From Bacteroidaceae bacterium (GTDB taxonomy: Bacteria > Bacteroidota > Bacteroidia > Bacteroidales > Bacteroidaceae): DNA of 54,451 nucleotides. The stretch's first letter is position 1. Every line of letters begins with the position of its first letter. The stretch spans positions 1 through 54,451 of the forward strand of contig JAFWXX010000001.1 of NCBI GenBank assembly GCA_017522915.1, read 5' to 3'. Made by a program: the position numbers and the translations under genes. Below the pieces are notes generated by a model. The model had not been told where the DNA came from. It did not search any database and saw nothing but the letters and a program-made list of their open reading frames with translations. Of the stretch, positions 21,080 through 30,399 are shown in pieces.

Positions 21080-23359
21080 ATGGCTAAGATAACAAAAGAA
21101 GATGCATTGAACTACCATGCCGGACGACGTCCCGGAAAGATTGAGGTAGTTCCCACAAAACCATATTTCACACAGACCGACCTCTCGCTCGCATACTCTC
21201 CCGGAGTTGCAGAGCCATGTCTTGAGATACATAGCGACCCTCAGAATGCGTACAAATATACCGACAAGGGCAACCTTGTAGCCGTAATATCCAACGGAAC
21301 TGCTGTTCTCGGTCTCGGCAACATCGGTGCAGTGGCAGGCAAGCCTGTAATGGAAGGAAAAGGCCTGCTGTTCAAGATATATGCAGGTATCGACGTGTTC
21401 GACATTGAGGTCGATGAAGAGAATCCCGAAAAGTTCATCGAGGCGGTCAAGGCTATTGCGCCAACTTTCGGAGGTATCAACCTTGAGGATATAAAGGCAC
21501 CTGAGTGCTTCGAGATAGAACGTCGCCTTAAGGAAGAGCTTGATATCCCTGTAATGCACGACGACCAGCACGGAACAGCAATCATTTCGGCAGCCGGCCT
21601 CCTGAATGCGCTTGAGGTAAACGGCAAGAACATATCAGATGTCAAGGTCGTAGTGAACGGAGCCGGCGCTGCGGCAATCTCATGTACCAAGCTCTACATA
21701 GCTTTGGGCGTGAAGAAGGAGAATGTAGTAATGCTCGACAGCCGTGGTGTCATAAGCACCGAACGCACTAACCTGACGCCGGAGAAACTTGAATTCGCTA
21801 CAAACCGTACCGATATACACACCCTCAAGGAGGCAATCGACGGTGCCGATGTCTTCCTGGGGCTTTCAAAGGGCAATGTGCTATCAAAGGATATGGTACG
21901 TTCAATGGCAAAGGACCCAATAGTGTTTGCCCTTGCCAACCCGGAACCGGAGATTACATACGAGGATGCAATGGATAGCCGCCCCGACGTGCTCATGAGT
22001 ACAGGCCGAAGCGACTACCCGAACCAGATAAACAATGTGATTGGCTTCCCCTATATCTTCAGGGGCGCGCTCGATGTCGCGGCAACAGCTATCAACGAAG
22101 AGATGAAACTTGCTGCGGTACGCGCCATTGCAAACCTTGCAAAGCAGCCTGTTCCGGAGGTAGTGAATAAGGTATATAAGGTAGGCAACCTCTCTTTCGG
22201 ACGCGACTACTTCATCCCGAAGCCTGTTGACCCTCGCCTTCTCATCGAGGTATCGATAGCCGTAGCCAAGGCTGCCATTGAGAGCGGTGTTGCGCGCAAG
22301 ACAATCACCGACTGGGAAGCCTACAAGGAGCAACTGCTTGAGTTCATGGGCCGCAGCTCAAAGCTCACACAGCAGATATACGACATGGCACGCACCGAAA
22401 CACAGCGTGTAGTCTTCGCCGAAGGTGCGCACCCCTCGATGATGAAAGCCGCAGTACAGGCAAAGGAAGAGGGAATATGCCAGCCGATACTTCTCGGAAA
22501 CGACGAGATTATAGCCAAGGTTGCAGCCGAGAACGGGCTTAACCTCGAAGGCATCGAGGTTGTCAATCTCCGTCACCCCAGCGAGCGCGAACGCCGTGAG
22601 CGTTATGCAGCAATCCTTGCAGCGAAGAGAGCGCGTGAGGGATATACCTTTGAAGAGGCTAACGACAAGATGTTCGAGCGCAACTACTTCGGCATGATGA
22701 TGGTAGAGAACGGCGATGCTGATGCATTCGTGACCGGCCTTTATACAAAGTATTCAAACACCATTAAGGTAGCCAAAGAGGTCATTGGCATGCAGGAGGG
22801 CTTCAGCACTTTCGCTACAATGCACATCCTCAACTCAAAGAGAGGAACATACTTCGTTGCCGATACCCTCATCAACCGTGCTCCCGACCTTGAGACCATT
22901 ATCGACATAGCACGCCTTGCCGAAAAATCGGTACGTTTCTTCAACCGTGAGCCGGTCATAGCAATGGCATCATACTCCAACTTCGGTTCCGACAAGGGCG
23001 GAACAGCCGAGAGAGTGAAGAACGCTGTTGCCTACCTTCACGAGAAGTATCCCGATTGGGCTATCGACGGTGAGATACAGGTCAATGTAGCCATGAACAG
23101 TGAGCTTCGCGACAAGAAGTATCCTTTCACTCGTCTTAAGGGCAAGGAGGTGAATACCCTTGTCTTCCCTAACCTCAATTCGGCAAGCTCATCGTATAAG
23201 ATGCTCCAGGCACTCAGCCCCGATGTCGAGATTATCGGTCCGATACAGATGGGCTTGAACAAGCCGATACACTTCATCGACTTCGAAAGCTCGGTACAGG
23301 AAATCCTCAATGTTACCGCCGTCGCTGCAATTGATGCAATGGTGAACAAGAGAAAGTAA
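21080..23359 (+). CDS. maeB: NADP-dependent malic enzyme fused to phosphotransacetylase-like domain
   Basis: 759 aa. Converts malate to pyruvate and CO2 with reduction of NADP. N-terminal malic domain (YHAGRRPGKIEVVPTKPYF, then LAYSPGVAEPCLEI), Rossmann NAD(P)-binding domain with VVNGAGAAAISCTKLY at about 195-210, and a C-terminal phosphotransacetylase-type domain from about residue 430 (RVVFAEGAHPSMMKAAVQA). In this family the C-terminal part is regulatory and lacks transferase activity. Length is typical for MaeB. Last gene of the dapA group. Confidence 0.95.
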   Translation: MAKITKEDALNYHAGRRPGKIEVVPTKPYFTQTDLSLAYSPGVAEPCLEIHSDPQNAYKYTDKGNLVAVISNGTAVLGLGNIGAVAGKPVMEGKGLLFKIYAGIDVFDIEVDEENPEKFIEAVKAIAPTFGGINLEDIKAPECFEIERRLKEELDIPVMHDDQHGTAIISAAGLLNALEVNGKNISDVKVVVNGAGAAAISCTKLYIALGVKKENVVMLDSRGVISTERTNLTPEKLEFATNRTDIHTLKEAIDGADVFLGLSKGNVLSKDMVRSMAKDPIVFALANPEPEITYEDAMDSRPDVLMSTGRSDYPNQINNVIGFPYIFRGALDVAATAINEEMKLAAVRAIANLAKQPVPEVVNKVYKVGNLSFGRDYFIPKPVDPRLLIEVSIAVAKAAIESGVARKTITDWEAYKEQLLEFMGRSSKLTQQIYDMARTETQRVVFAEGAHPSMMKAAVQAKEEGICQPILLGNDEIIAKVAAENGLNLEGIEVVNLRHPSERERRERYAAILAAKRAREGYTFEEANDKMFERNYFGMMMVENGDADAFVTGLYTKYSNTIKVAKEVIGMQEGFSTFATMHILNSKRGTYFVADTLINRAPDLETIIDIARLAEKSVRFFNREPVIAMASYSNFGSDKGGTAERVKNAVAYLHEKYPDWAIDGEIQVNVAMNSELRDKKYPFTRLKGKEVNTLVFPNLNSASSSYKMLQALSPDVEIIGPIQMGLNKPIHFIDFESSVQEILNVTAVAAIDAMVNKRK

Positions 23360-23426
23360 GGAATGTGAAATAAGATACAAAGCAGTGTCCCTTTTTAAGG
23401 TATGATTTTTTTGATGTTATTACAAC

Positions 23427-23502
23427 TTACCGAATAAAGAAATTACAATTAACCGAACGGATTTGTAATAATTTACCGAATAAAATCGCTGCAATTGCCC
23501 GG
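23427..23502 (+). repeat. Four-copy 23-bp iteron array
   Basis: ACCG or a near match recurs at 23429, 23452, 23475 and (CCCG) 23498, exactly 23 bp apart, within a degenerate unit of the type TTACCGAATAAA plus 11 bases. It lies just upstream of the promoter of the DUF4143 ATPase gene at 23568. Similar TTACCGAA words recur at 36497, 36530 and (TTGCCGAA) 36543 near the second DUF4143 ATPase. Confidence 0.7.
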
Positions 23503-23517
23503 ATTTTGTCGATTTCC

Positions 23518-23549
23518 TTTGGGGAATTAAAATGCAAATGCTAATTTTG
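23518..23549 (+). promoter_or_regulatory. Promoter of first DUF4143 ATPase
   Basis: TTTG at 23518-23521, 20-base spacer, TAATTTTG at 23542-23549. A full match to the Bacteroidales consensus, 18 bases before the ATG. Confidence 0.8.
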
Positions 23550-23567
23550 CTTCCAAAATAATAGGTT

Positions 23568-24842
23568 ATGGCAAAGTATAAACAGCGTATTTCGGATAGA
23601 ATGCTAAAGCGTAAAGTGCTTGGCAAGGGTGCGGTATTGATAGAAGGCCCAAAGTGGTGTGGTAAGACAACTACAGCAAAGCAACTGGCTAAGAGCATTC
23701 TTGACCTGGGAGATTCTTCTGTCTTGAAACAGAGTGCCCAACTAATAGAACTAAGTCCTAAGACATTGCTGGAAGGTAAGACGCCAAGATTGATTGATGA
23801 GTGGCAGGCCTTACCTCTTATCTGGGATTCTATACGCAGTGAAGTTGATAAACGAGGAGAACCCTCACAATTTATTTTAACAGGCTCTTCTGTTCTACCG
23901 GAGGCTGACGAAACCATCCACAGTGGTACGGGTAGGTTTGCATATATCAAGATGAGACCAATGAGCCTATATGAATCCGGAGAATCAAATGGTACAGTCA
24001 GTCTAACCGACTTGTTTGAGGGAAAACCGTTTGATACGCAAAGCAATGATTTAACCATTGATGATATTGCATATCTGACCTGTCGTGGAGGATGGCCTTG
24101 GGCTACATTGATTCCTAAAGAGGTCGCTCTTGATCAGGCATTCGACTATGTGGACTCTGTCGTTAATAATGATATTCAGCGTATTGATGGTGTCAAACGA
24201 AGTCCCGAGCGCGCTAAATTATTGTTGCGTTCTTATGCAAGAAACATATCACAGCCGATTCCATATTCAACCATCAAAAAAGACATGTTGGCAAATGATT
24301 CCAGTACATTGGATGAAGATACCGTATCGGACTATATCAAGGCATTGAAAAAGCTCTTTGTCATTGAGGATCTTGCGGCATGGAACCCGAATATTCGTAG
24401 CAAGGCTGCAATTAGAACAAGTGATACACGACATTTTGTTGATCCAAGTATAGGAACTGCTTCATTAGGTCTCGGACCGAAGGACCTGATTAATGATTTG
24501 AAATCGTTCGGATTCTTCTTTGAGGATATGGTAGTAAGAGATCTTAGAGTTTATGCAGAAGCATTGGACGGAAAACTCTATCATTACAAAGATAGTACAG
24601 GCTTGGAATGTGATACCGTTCTTCACAGGCGCAATGGAAGCTACGCGTTGTTAGAGGTGAAACTAGGAGGAGAGGGTAATATCAATGAGGGAGCTGCAAA
24701 TATACTTAAGCTTGCAGCAAACATCGATACTGACAAAATGCCTGCTCCATCGTTTATGGCTGTAATCATTGGAGTTGGCAAGTACGCCTTCCGACGAGAC
24801 GATGGTGTATATGTAATTCCCATTGGTTGTCTCAAAGATTAA
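23568..24842 (+). CDS. AAA-type ATPase with DUF4143 domain
   Basis: 424 aa. N-terminal AAA domain with Walker A GPKWCGKT (residues 27-34), Walker B-like PRLIDEWQ near residue 80 and sensor segment FILTGSS. C-terminal DUF4143 domain (about 200-410), a PD-(D/E)XK-like fold, with HFVDPSIGTASLG and the end TALLEVKLGG-like segment YALLEVKLG. The family is common in Bacteroidetes and its role is unknown; regulation or a defence or toxin-linked function have been suggested. It has its own promoter and stands alone between maeB and the exported proteins. Confidence 0.9.
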   Translation: MAKYKQRISDRMLKRKVLGKGAVLIEGPKWCGKTTTAKQLAKSILDLGDSSVLKQSAQLIELSPKTLLEGKTPRLIDEWQALPLIWDSIRSEVDKRGEPSQFILTGSSVLPEADETIHSGTGRFAYIKMRPMSLYESGESNGTVSLTDLFEGKPFDTQSNDLTIDDIAYLTCRGGWPWATLIPKEVALDQAFDYVDSVVNNDIQRIDGVKRSPERAKLLLRSYARNISQPIPYSTIKKDMLANDSSTLDEDTVSDYIKALKKLFVIEDLAAWNPNIRSKAAIRTSDTRHFVDPSIGTASLGLGPKDLINDLKSFGFFFEDMVVRDLRVYAEALDGKLYHYKDSTGLECDTVLHRRNGSYALLEVKLGGEGNINEGAANILKLAANIDTDKMPAPSFMAVIIGVGKYAFRRDDGVYVIPIGCLKD

Positions 24843-25405
24843 TAAATCTCAGAAAAGAGATTCTAAGTAAGATTAAGGACTCTGCGTAAATTAAAAATAT
24901 AATTATTTATTTTGAAGTCTTGACAAACTGCACTACTTTTACAAATTATTTTTGCATTAAGGCAATAATAAATATTAAGATATAAATGTTTAACGTTTAA
25001 AAATGTTTCTTTACGAACCAGACAGTGCTTTTTTTCTTTATGGGAATATGCCACAGTGGATGTATTCTCAAAAGAAGAACGTAAATAGAATAATATCGCA
25101 GGAGTCTTTTATAAAAATATAATTTGTATTTCCTGTAATATTTAGATTTTTGCTTCTTATTCTCACATACCGAAACCGCCAATTTCACACCGAGAATAAG
25201 CAAAGTGAGAATCTGCGTCCAACGTTGGGCGTAGATTGTCCGTGCTTATCGGGTGGAGGGTTACTTGGCGGTACCTGGTATGTTGATAGGCAATATGTGG
25301 ACAATTTACGTCCTTCTTGTTTTCTTACATACCTAAACCGCCAATTTAATTGATGTCCGCAAACGCTTGCGGCATCGAACAACAATTACACCCAAAACAA
25401 AAAGT
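24843..25405. other. Long structured leader region before the exported proteins
   Basis: No gene of normal length. A -7-like TATTTTTG lies at 24947-24954, so the leader of the exported protein could exceed 400 bases. A 14-codon reading frame starts at an ATG near 25040 (MGICHSGCILKRRT) but there is nothing to show it is used. From 25150 the DNA is dense in inverted repeats: a 9-bp stem (25156-25164 with 25192-25200), a 24-bp near-palindrome at 25212-25235 centred on CCAACGTTGG, three copies of an ACATACC-ACCGCCAA motif, and a 6-bp stem with 4-base loop at 25357-25372 (CCGCAA/TTGCGG). Confidence 0.55.
25165..25347. repeat. Three ACATACC-ACCGCCAA motifs in +/-/+ order
   Basis: Copy A at 25165-25185 (plus), copy B at 25264-25283 (minus), copy C at 25327-25347 (plus). 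A and C differ at one base over about 20; B carries a 4-base instead of 3-base centre. B can pair with A or with C in RNA, so two alternative stems exist. As DNA, A/B and B/C are inverted repeats flanking 78 and 43 bp. Confidence 0.75.
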
Positions 25406-28400
25406 ATGAAAAAATTAAAATCGACGCTTGTCATTCTAGTGGCAAGCCTGCTGCTATGCACACAGGCATTGGCAAATCGAACTGCACCGCAGTTCCCTGA
25501 ATTCTCTACTATTGAGAGTGGAAAGACATATTATCTTTACAATGTGGGTACTGAGAAATTCCTGACAAGGAGTACAACCAATACACAATACCCTGCCATT
25601 GGAGAATACAACAAAGCAGAGGCTGTAGATGTAATAAAACAGACCGACGGCTCATATACGTTGCAGTTCAGTGGTAATAAATATTATATAATTGCTACCT
25701 CCAGCACTGATAGTCAATCTTGGCTTAATAATTATTCTTATTTCACAATTGCCGGTAATGCTAGTGGATACAAAATACAGCGTGCTACAGTAAATACTAG
25801 TTACTATAATGAGACTGAATTTATAGGCTATCCAACAGATTCCGCCAATGACCGTATTGTTCCTACACTTACCGATGGCAACATCGTATGGAAGTTCATT
25901 GAGAAAGATGCTGCAGAGTATTACATAGCCAAAAGACGTCTTTATGAAGCACTGTTACAGCGTGATACATACTTCTACGCCATAGACAACTTTGAGAAGG
26001 TTTATAACGACGCGGCAAGCAGTACTGAACTTCTGAAAGAGGCTGCTGACGAAGTTGAGGGCGGTCTGTTGCTGTCATCAAGGTATGTTGGCACAGAATG
26101 GAGCGACTATTTGATTTTCTTTACATCTGATAATGAAAACGAAAGTGAGTGGGAGTTTCGTAATGAAGGCAACAATGACTATGATGTAATGTTTAGGGTT
26201 TTTCCTGAACTTTCTATGAGATACTCTCTAAAAGCACATTTACTTGTTGATGAAAAAGCTAATCTCTCTTTTTATATATATTCACGACCTTATGGCAGTT
26301 TAGACATATATGTTGATAATGTAAAGGTGCGTACAATAAGAATAGGAGAAAGTTTTTCACAAAATATTGGCTCAAAATTTCCAAGATATTTTATTGAACT
26401 ATCTCCTGGATATCATGAGGTCGAATGGGTTATGAATGCGACCCATGTGCCAGATGAAAAATGGCCTAATCATTTTGACATAAAGGGTATTGGTGTAGAG
26501 AAGACACCTTACTTTGAAGTGAGTCTATTAGAACCCGGTAGCCTAGGAACTGAAGTCCTTTACAATGTTGATAATCTGAAAGATGTGCGTTGTATAAAAA
26601 TTAAGGGTAGAATCAACGATGAAGACTGGTCAAAAATAAGAATGTTGGAGAATGCATATGTAATAGATTTAAGTGAGGCTATAACCGATAATATTCCTAA
26701 TGGAATATTCAATAATTATAATCAAGAATTACCGTTCTTGCATAAGATTACATTACCAGAAAGTATAGAGCGTATCGGTGATGATGTGTTTCATAGCTCA
26801 TATGTCAATTCAATAAGAACTCCTTTAATATTAAAGCATATTGGTAAGAATGCCTTTGCTCATTCAATGATAGAAGAAATCTTTTTGAGTGATAGTTTGT
26901 CATTTATCGGTGATGCAGCCTTTAGTTATGCCTCCAGCCTTAAACAGGTGGGTAAGTATCCAAAGATGCTGACATTTATTCCTAAAGAATGTTTTAAATA
27001 TTGTATATCGTTAGAGAGTATGGAACTGCATGATGGAATTTGTGATATATATGATGACGCTTTCAGTAATGCTCAACGATATGAACCGGAAATACCAAAA
27101 TCGCTTCGCTTTATTGGCAATAGGGCATTTTCTTATTCTCACATTGATACGGTTGTATTGCCTGAAAACGTGTCAGTCAGTTCTAATGCGTTTTACAGCT
27201 GCAATAATTTGAATCACGTCGAGTTGCCAACTTCTTTTCATTCAGTTGATGTTAATGGGATAATATCAAGTTGTGGAAATCTCAAGACTCTTGTCCTAAA
27301 GTCACCTACAGTTGTTGTCGGTAATTCTAAATCATTATTTCTCAATGGTTGCCCAGATGATGTTGTAATAAAGGTTCCATCTTTCCTTGTAAATTCATAT
27401 AAACTCGATGAGTATTGGTATAACTATAAGATAGAGGGATTCAATACTGGTGATATAAAGGACTGGACACTCAATAGCAACCTTGTAATGAATGCGCGTG
27501 AGCGTTTCGACGGCGAGCCAAACCTTACGATAAACAAAGGCGGTTCGATAAAATTGAATGGCGATGCGGTGCAGGTATTCGATTCTTTGTGTACATCATC
27601 ATATAATGATTGTAATTGGATACCGACTGATGCCTACGCACGTATACTTGTAAACAACAACGCTACATCAATTGAGGGGGAGTACAAGCATAATTATTAT
27701 GTTAAAGGCAAATATTGGTTCTTTGTTTCTTTGCCGTTTGATTTCAAGGTAAGTGATGTCACGGCCGATGCTGAAGGAACAAAATTTGTTTTCCGTTACT
27801 ATGACGGTGCCTCACGTGCTGCAAACGGTGCTTCGGGCAACTGGAAAAACTATGCCGAAGATGCTGTAATAACTGCAGGAACAGGCTTTATTGTACAGGC
27901 AAGCGCCGATTGCTGGCTCACATTCACAGCATTTGATAACGAAAACAAGCAAAATGTCGTTTCAAATGAGGAGTTTGTAAAATCACTTGCTGCAAACCCC
28001 AGCGAGAAGGCCTCAAATAGCGGTTGGAATCTTGTGGGCAATCCATGGCAGTGTTACTTCAATATCCATGCGCTCAATTTTACAGCACCTATAACTACAT
28101 ATGATGTTTACAACAAGAAGTATAATGCATACTCAATAATTGATGATGACTATGCCATTGAACCTAACGAGGCATTCTTTGTGCAATGTCCCGAAAATAT
28201 AAACAGTATATCGTTCCCTGAAACAGGCCGTCAGCTCACAAATGAAATTGTCAATCAGCAGAGTGCGCCTTCACGCAATGTTTCTGCAAGAGACCGCCAG
28301 TTGGTAGATATCCTTCTATCATGTGGCGATATCAATGACCGTACCCGTGTTGTTTTCAATGATGCGGCATCCATGGAGTATGAGACTGCATGCGATGCAA

Positions 28401-28912
28401 GCAAGTTCTTTGCAACTGAAGGTGAGTGCCCGCAACTTTATTCTATTGATGGCGACGGCACGGAGTACGCTATAAACGAGCGTCCTTATGATAATGGCAA
28501 TGTTCAGCTGGGTGTAATATTCGCAAAGGGAGGAACATATACATTCTCATTGTCACGTTGTGATGCAAAAGAGGTTGTATTGTTTGATGAAGTTACTGGT
28601 GTTTCACACAATTTTGCCGATGGTGACTATACGTTCACGGCTGAGGCAGGGAGATTTACCGGTCGTTTTATGCTTGGTGTTACAAAGGCTCCGGAAACAA
28701 CATCTGTAGCAGAACTTGAGTCTGCAGGAGTAACCGTTGCAACGGTTGACGGTGCTATTGAGGTGAGCGGTGCTGCAGGTTCTGTAACTGTTGTGGCTGC
28801 CGATGGCCGTATTGTCGCTGAATTCATTGGTGAACGTACTATCTCTGTCGCTCCCGGTGTGTACATAGTACGTACTGATGTCGGTGCTGTAAAAGTTGTT
28901 GTAAAGAAATGA
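25406..28912 (+). CDS. Exported BspA-like LRR protein with T9SS tail
   Basis: 1168 aa from ATG 25406; the 13 codons upstream starting with TTG are not part of it because the ATG is followed by a clear signal peptide (STLVILVASLLLCTQALA, cleavage about residue 23). Parts in order: an N-terminal beta-rich domain (YLYNVGTEKFLTRS, 35-170), a middle region, a block of BspA-type leucine-rich repeats (about 440-680: LPESIERIGDDVF and similar units), a beta domain with SLPFDFKVSDVTA and NLVGNPWQCYF (about 765-920), and a C-terminal segment (about 1095-1168) ending VYIVRTDVGAVKVVVKK, like a T9SS sorting domain. Probably an adhesin or binding protein on the surface. Next gene begins 10 bases after the stop. 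Confidence 0.85.
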   Translation: MKKLKSTLVILVASLLLCTQALANRTAPQFPEFSTIESGKTYYLYNVGTEKFLTRSTTNTQYPAIGEYNKAEAVDVIKQTDGSYTLQFSGNKYYIIATSSTDSQSWLNNYSYFTIAGNASGYKIQRATVNTSYYNETEFIGYPTDSANDRIVPTLTDGNIVWKFIEKDAAEYYIAKRRLYEALLQRDTYFYAIDNFEKVYNDAASSTELLKEAADEVEGGLLLSSRYVGTEWSDYLIFFTSDNENESEWEFRNEGNNDYDVMFRVFPELSMRYSLKAHLLVDEKANLSFYIYSRPYGSLDIYVDNVKVRTIRIGESFSQNIGSKFPRYFIELSPGYHEVEWVMNATHVPDEKWPNHFDIKGIGVEKTPYFEVSLLEPGSLGTEVLYNVDNLKDVRCIKIKGRINDEDWSKIRMLENAYVIDLSEAITDNIPNGIFNNYNQELPFLHKITLPESIERIGDDVFHSSYVNSIRTPLILKHIGKNAFAHSMIEEIFLSDSLSFIGDAAFSYASSLKQVGKYPKMLTFIPKECFKYCISLESMELHDGICDIYDDAFSNAQRYEPEIPKSLRFIGNRAFSYSHIDTVVLPENVSVSSNAFYSCNNLNHVELPTSFHSVDVNGIISSCGNLKTLVLKSPTVVVGNSKSLFLNGCPDDVVIKVPSFLVNSYKLDEYWYNYKIEGFNTGDIKDWTLNSNLVMNARERFDGEPNLTINKGGSIKLNGDAVQVFDSLCTSSYNDCNWIPTDAYARILVNNNATSIEGEYKHNYYVKGKYWFFVSLPFDFKVSDVTADAEGTKFVFRYYDGASRAANGASGNWKNYAEDAVITAGTGFIVQASADCWLTFTAFDNENKQNVVSNEEFVKSLAANPSEKASNSGWNLVGNPWQCYFNIHALNFTAPITTYDVYNKKYNAYSIIDDDYAIEPNEAFFVQCPENINSISFPETGRQLTNEIVNQQSAPSRNVSARDRQLVDILLSCGDINDRTRVVFNDAASMEYETACDASKFFATEGECPQLYSIDGDGTEYAINERPYDNGNVQLGVIFAKGGTYTFSLSRCDAKEVVLFDEVTGVSHNFADGDYTFTAEAGRFTGRFMLGVTKAPETTSVAELESAGVTVATVDGAIEVSGAAGSVTVVAADGRIVAEFIGERTISVAPGVYIVRTDVGAVKVVVKK

Positions 28913-28922
28913 TGTTTGTGCT

Positions 28923-30386
28923 ATGAAACGGATAAGATATTTGTCTCTCCTTGTAATGCTGCTGTGCAGCATTACAACGTGGGGGCAAGATGATTTCAAC
29001 CCTGTTGATCCTCCTGAGCCCGGTATGGCACCGCGTAAGCTTGTACTGAAAGCAGAACCGGCAGAAGGCGGTTCTGTGTACGGTGCAGGACGTTATATCC
29101 CGGAAACAACAGTCGGGCTTCGTGTATCGGCGGCAACAGGCTATGTGTTCGATAAATGGACTGATGGAGATGGCAATACGGTTTCATCTGCAGGTTCTTT
29201 TAACTTTGTGAAGAACGACCGTGATGAAATACTTACTGCACATTTCAAGTTTTCTCCTTCAAACCCCTCAGAACCTGGTGACCCGTCACTCTTGCAATAC
29301 TTCCGTCTTACACTCGCTGCCGAAAAAGGCGGTAGCGTTAGTGGTGGCGGTAGGTACCAAAGTAATACAACTGTATCCTTGAATGCTTCGTGTGAAGAGG
29401 GGTATATCTTCGTGAATTGGACAAACCAAGCTGGAGATACTGTGTCATCTGCCCGTTCGTTCAAGTACACCACAACTGCTGCCAATGAGACATTAACAGC
29501 TCATTTCAAGTTTGACCCTTCAAGTCCATCGGAACCTGCCGATCCTGTACTGCGTCACAATGTTAAGGTCTCCACTGAAGATGGTGGAACGGTATCGACA
29601 ACAGCGACGAGGTTGCTTGAAGGTACAAGTTGTACTGTAAAGGCAACGGCAAATGAAGGATATCGTTTCCTTGGCTGGTATGTTGCCGATACTCTGTTTA
29701 CATCGTTATTGGAGTTCTCATATACCATGGAGAAAAAGGATATACACTTTGTGGCACGTTTTGAGTTCAATCCATATAATCCTGGCGAACCGCAGATGCC
29801 GGAGGATAACAAGTATGCCTTTTATATGATGACTGTTATTGGAAAACCCGGCGATGTGCTTGATGTGCCGCTTTATATAACTACGCTTGATACATTGTGC
29901 GATATGAGTTTTCAGTTGACATTTCCACAGGATATAAAACCCGATTTATCGAGTGTCCTTGTAAACGAGAAAGCAAAAGGATATACGGTCTCATATACTG
30001 CCGTAAGCGATACCTGTTATCTGTTCTCTTTGGTTGGTGGAATGCTCGCACCAGGAAATACCCAACTTTTGAGGTTTAATGTCAGCGTACCCGATGATTA
30101 TACTACGGGTATGTCGGAACGTACCAAGATTAATCAGGTATCGGTATGCGAAACGGATGGAACGCGTCTTACTGCATCAACCCGTAACGGACGTATTGCC
30201 GTGTATAAACGAGGCGATACTAATGGCGATAACCTGGTGAACGTGACCGATGTGATGAACATGGTGACCTTTGTCCTTGAAGAGAAAACGGATGTTTTCA
30301 TTGAAGAGGTATCTGATATGAACGACGATGATGTCTTTAATGTTACCGATGCCATGGGAATTGCAACTGTTTTGTTGGAAGAATAA
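28923..30386 (+). CDS. Exported protein with InlB-type repeats, cohesin-like and dockerin domains
   Basis: 487 aa. Signal peptide LSLLVMLLCSITTWGQ (about residues 6-21). Three divergent InlB B-repeat-like units follow, joined by Pro/Ser/Glu linkers (SEPGDP, SEPADP, GEPQMP) with EGGSVYGAGRYIPETTV as an example. Then comes a beta-sandwich that looks cohesin-like (about 300-420). The C-terminus is a type I dockerin: two repeats (GDTNGDNLVNVTDVMNMV and SDMNDDDVFNVTDAMGIA) each with the calcium-loop spacing D-x-N-x-D. No T9SS tail is seen, so it may be held at the surface by dockerin-cohesin pairing. Directly downstream of the LRR gene, same strand. Confidence 0.85.
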   Translation: MKRIRYLSLLVMLLCSITTWGQDDFNPVDPPEPGMAPRKLVLKAEPAEGGSVYGAGRYIPETTVGLRVSAATGYVFDKWTDGDGNTVSSAGSFNFVKNDRDEILTAHFKFSPSNPSEPGDPSLLQYFRLTLAAEKGGSVSGGGRYQSNTTVSLNASCEEGYIFVNWTNQAGDTVSSARSFKYTTTAANETLTAHFKFDPSSPSEPADPVLRHNVKVSTEDGGTVSTTATRLLEGTSCTVKATANEGYRFLGWYVADTLFTSLLEFSYTMEKKDIHFVARFEFNPYNPGEPQMPEDNKYAFYMMTVIGKPGDVLDVPLYITTLDTLCDMSFQLTFPQDIKPDLSSVLVNEKAKGYTVSYTAVSDTCYLFSLVGGMLAPGNTQLLRFNVSVPDDYTTGMSERTKINQVSVCETDGTRLTASTRNGRIAVYKRGDTNGDNLVNVTDVMNMVTFVLEEKTDVFIEEVSDMNDDDVFNVTDAMGIATVLLEE

Positions 30387-30399
30387 AATTGATTTATCT

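Noticed and set aside
25040..25084. 14-codon leader peptide
   Set aside because: No ribosome-binding signal or conservation evidence; noted only inside the leader region entry.
25367..25405. Upstream TTG start for the LRR protein
   Set aside because: It would add 13 residues before a signal peptide that begins properly at ATG 25406.
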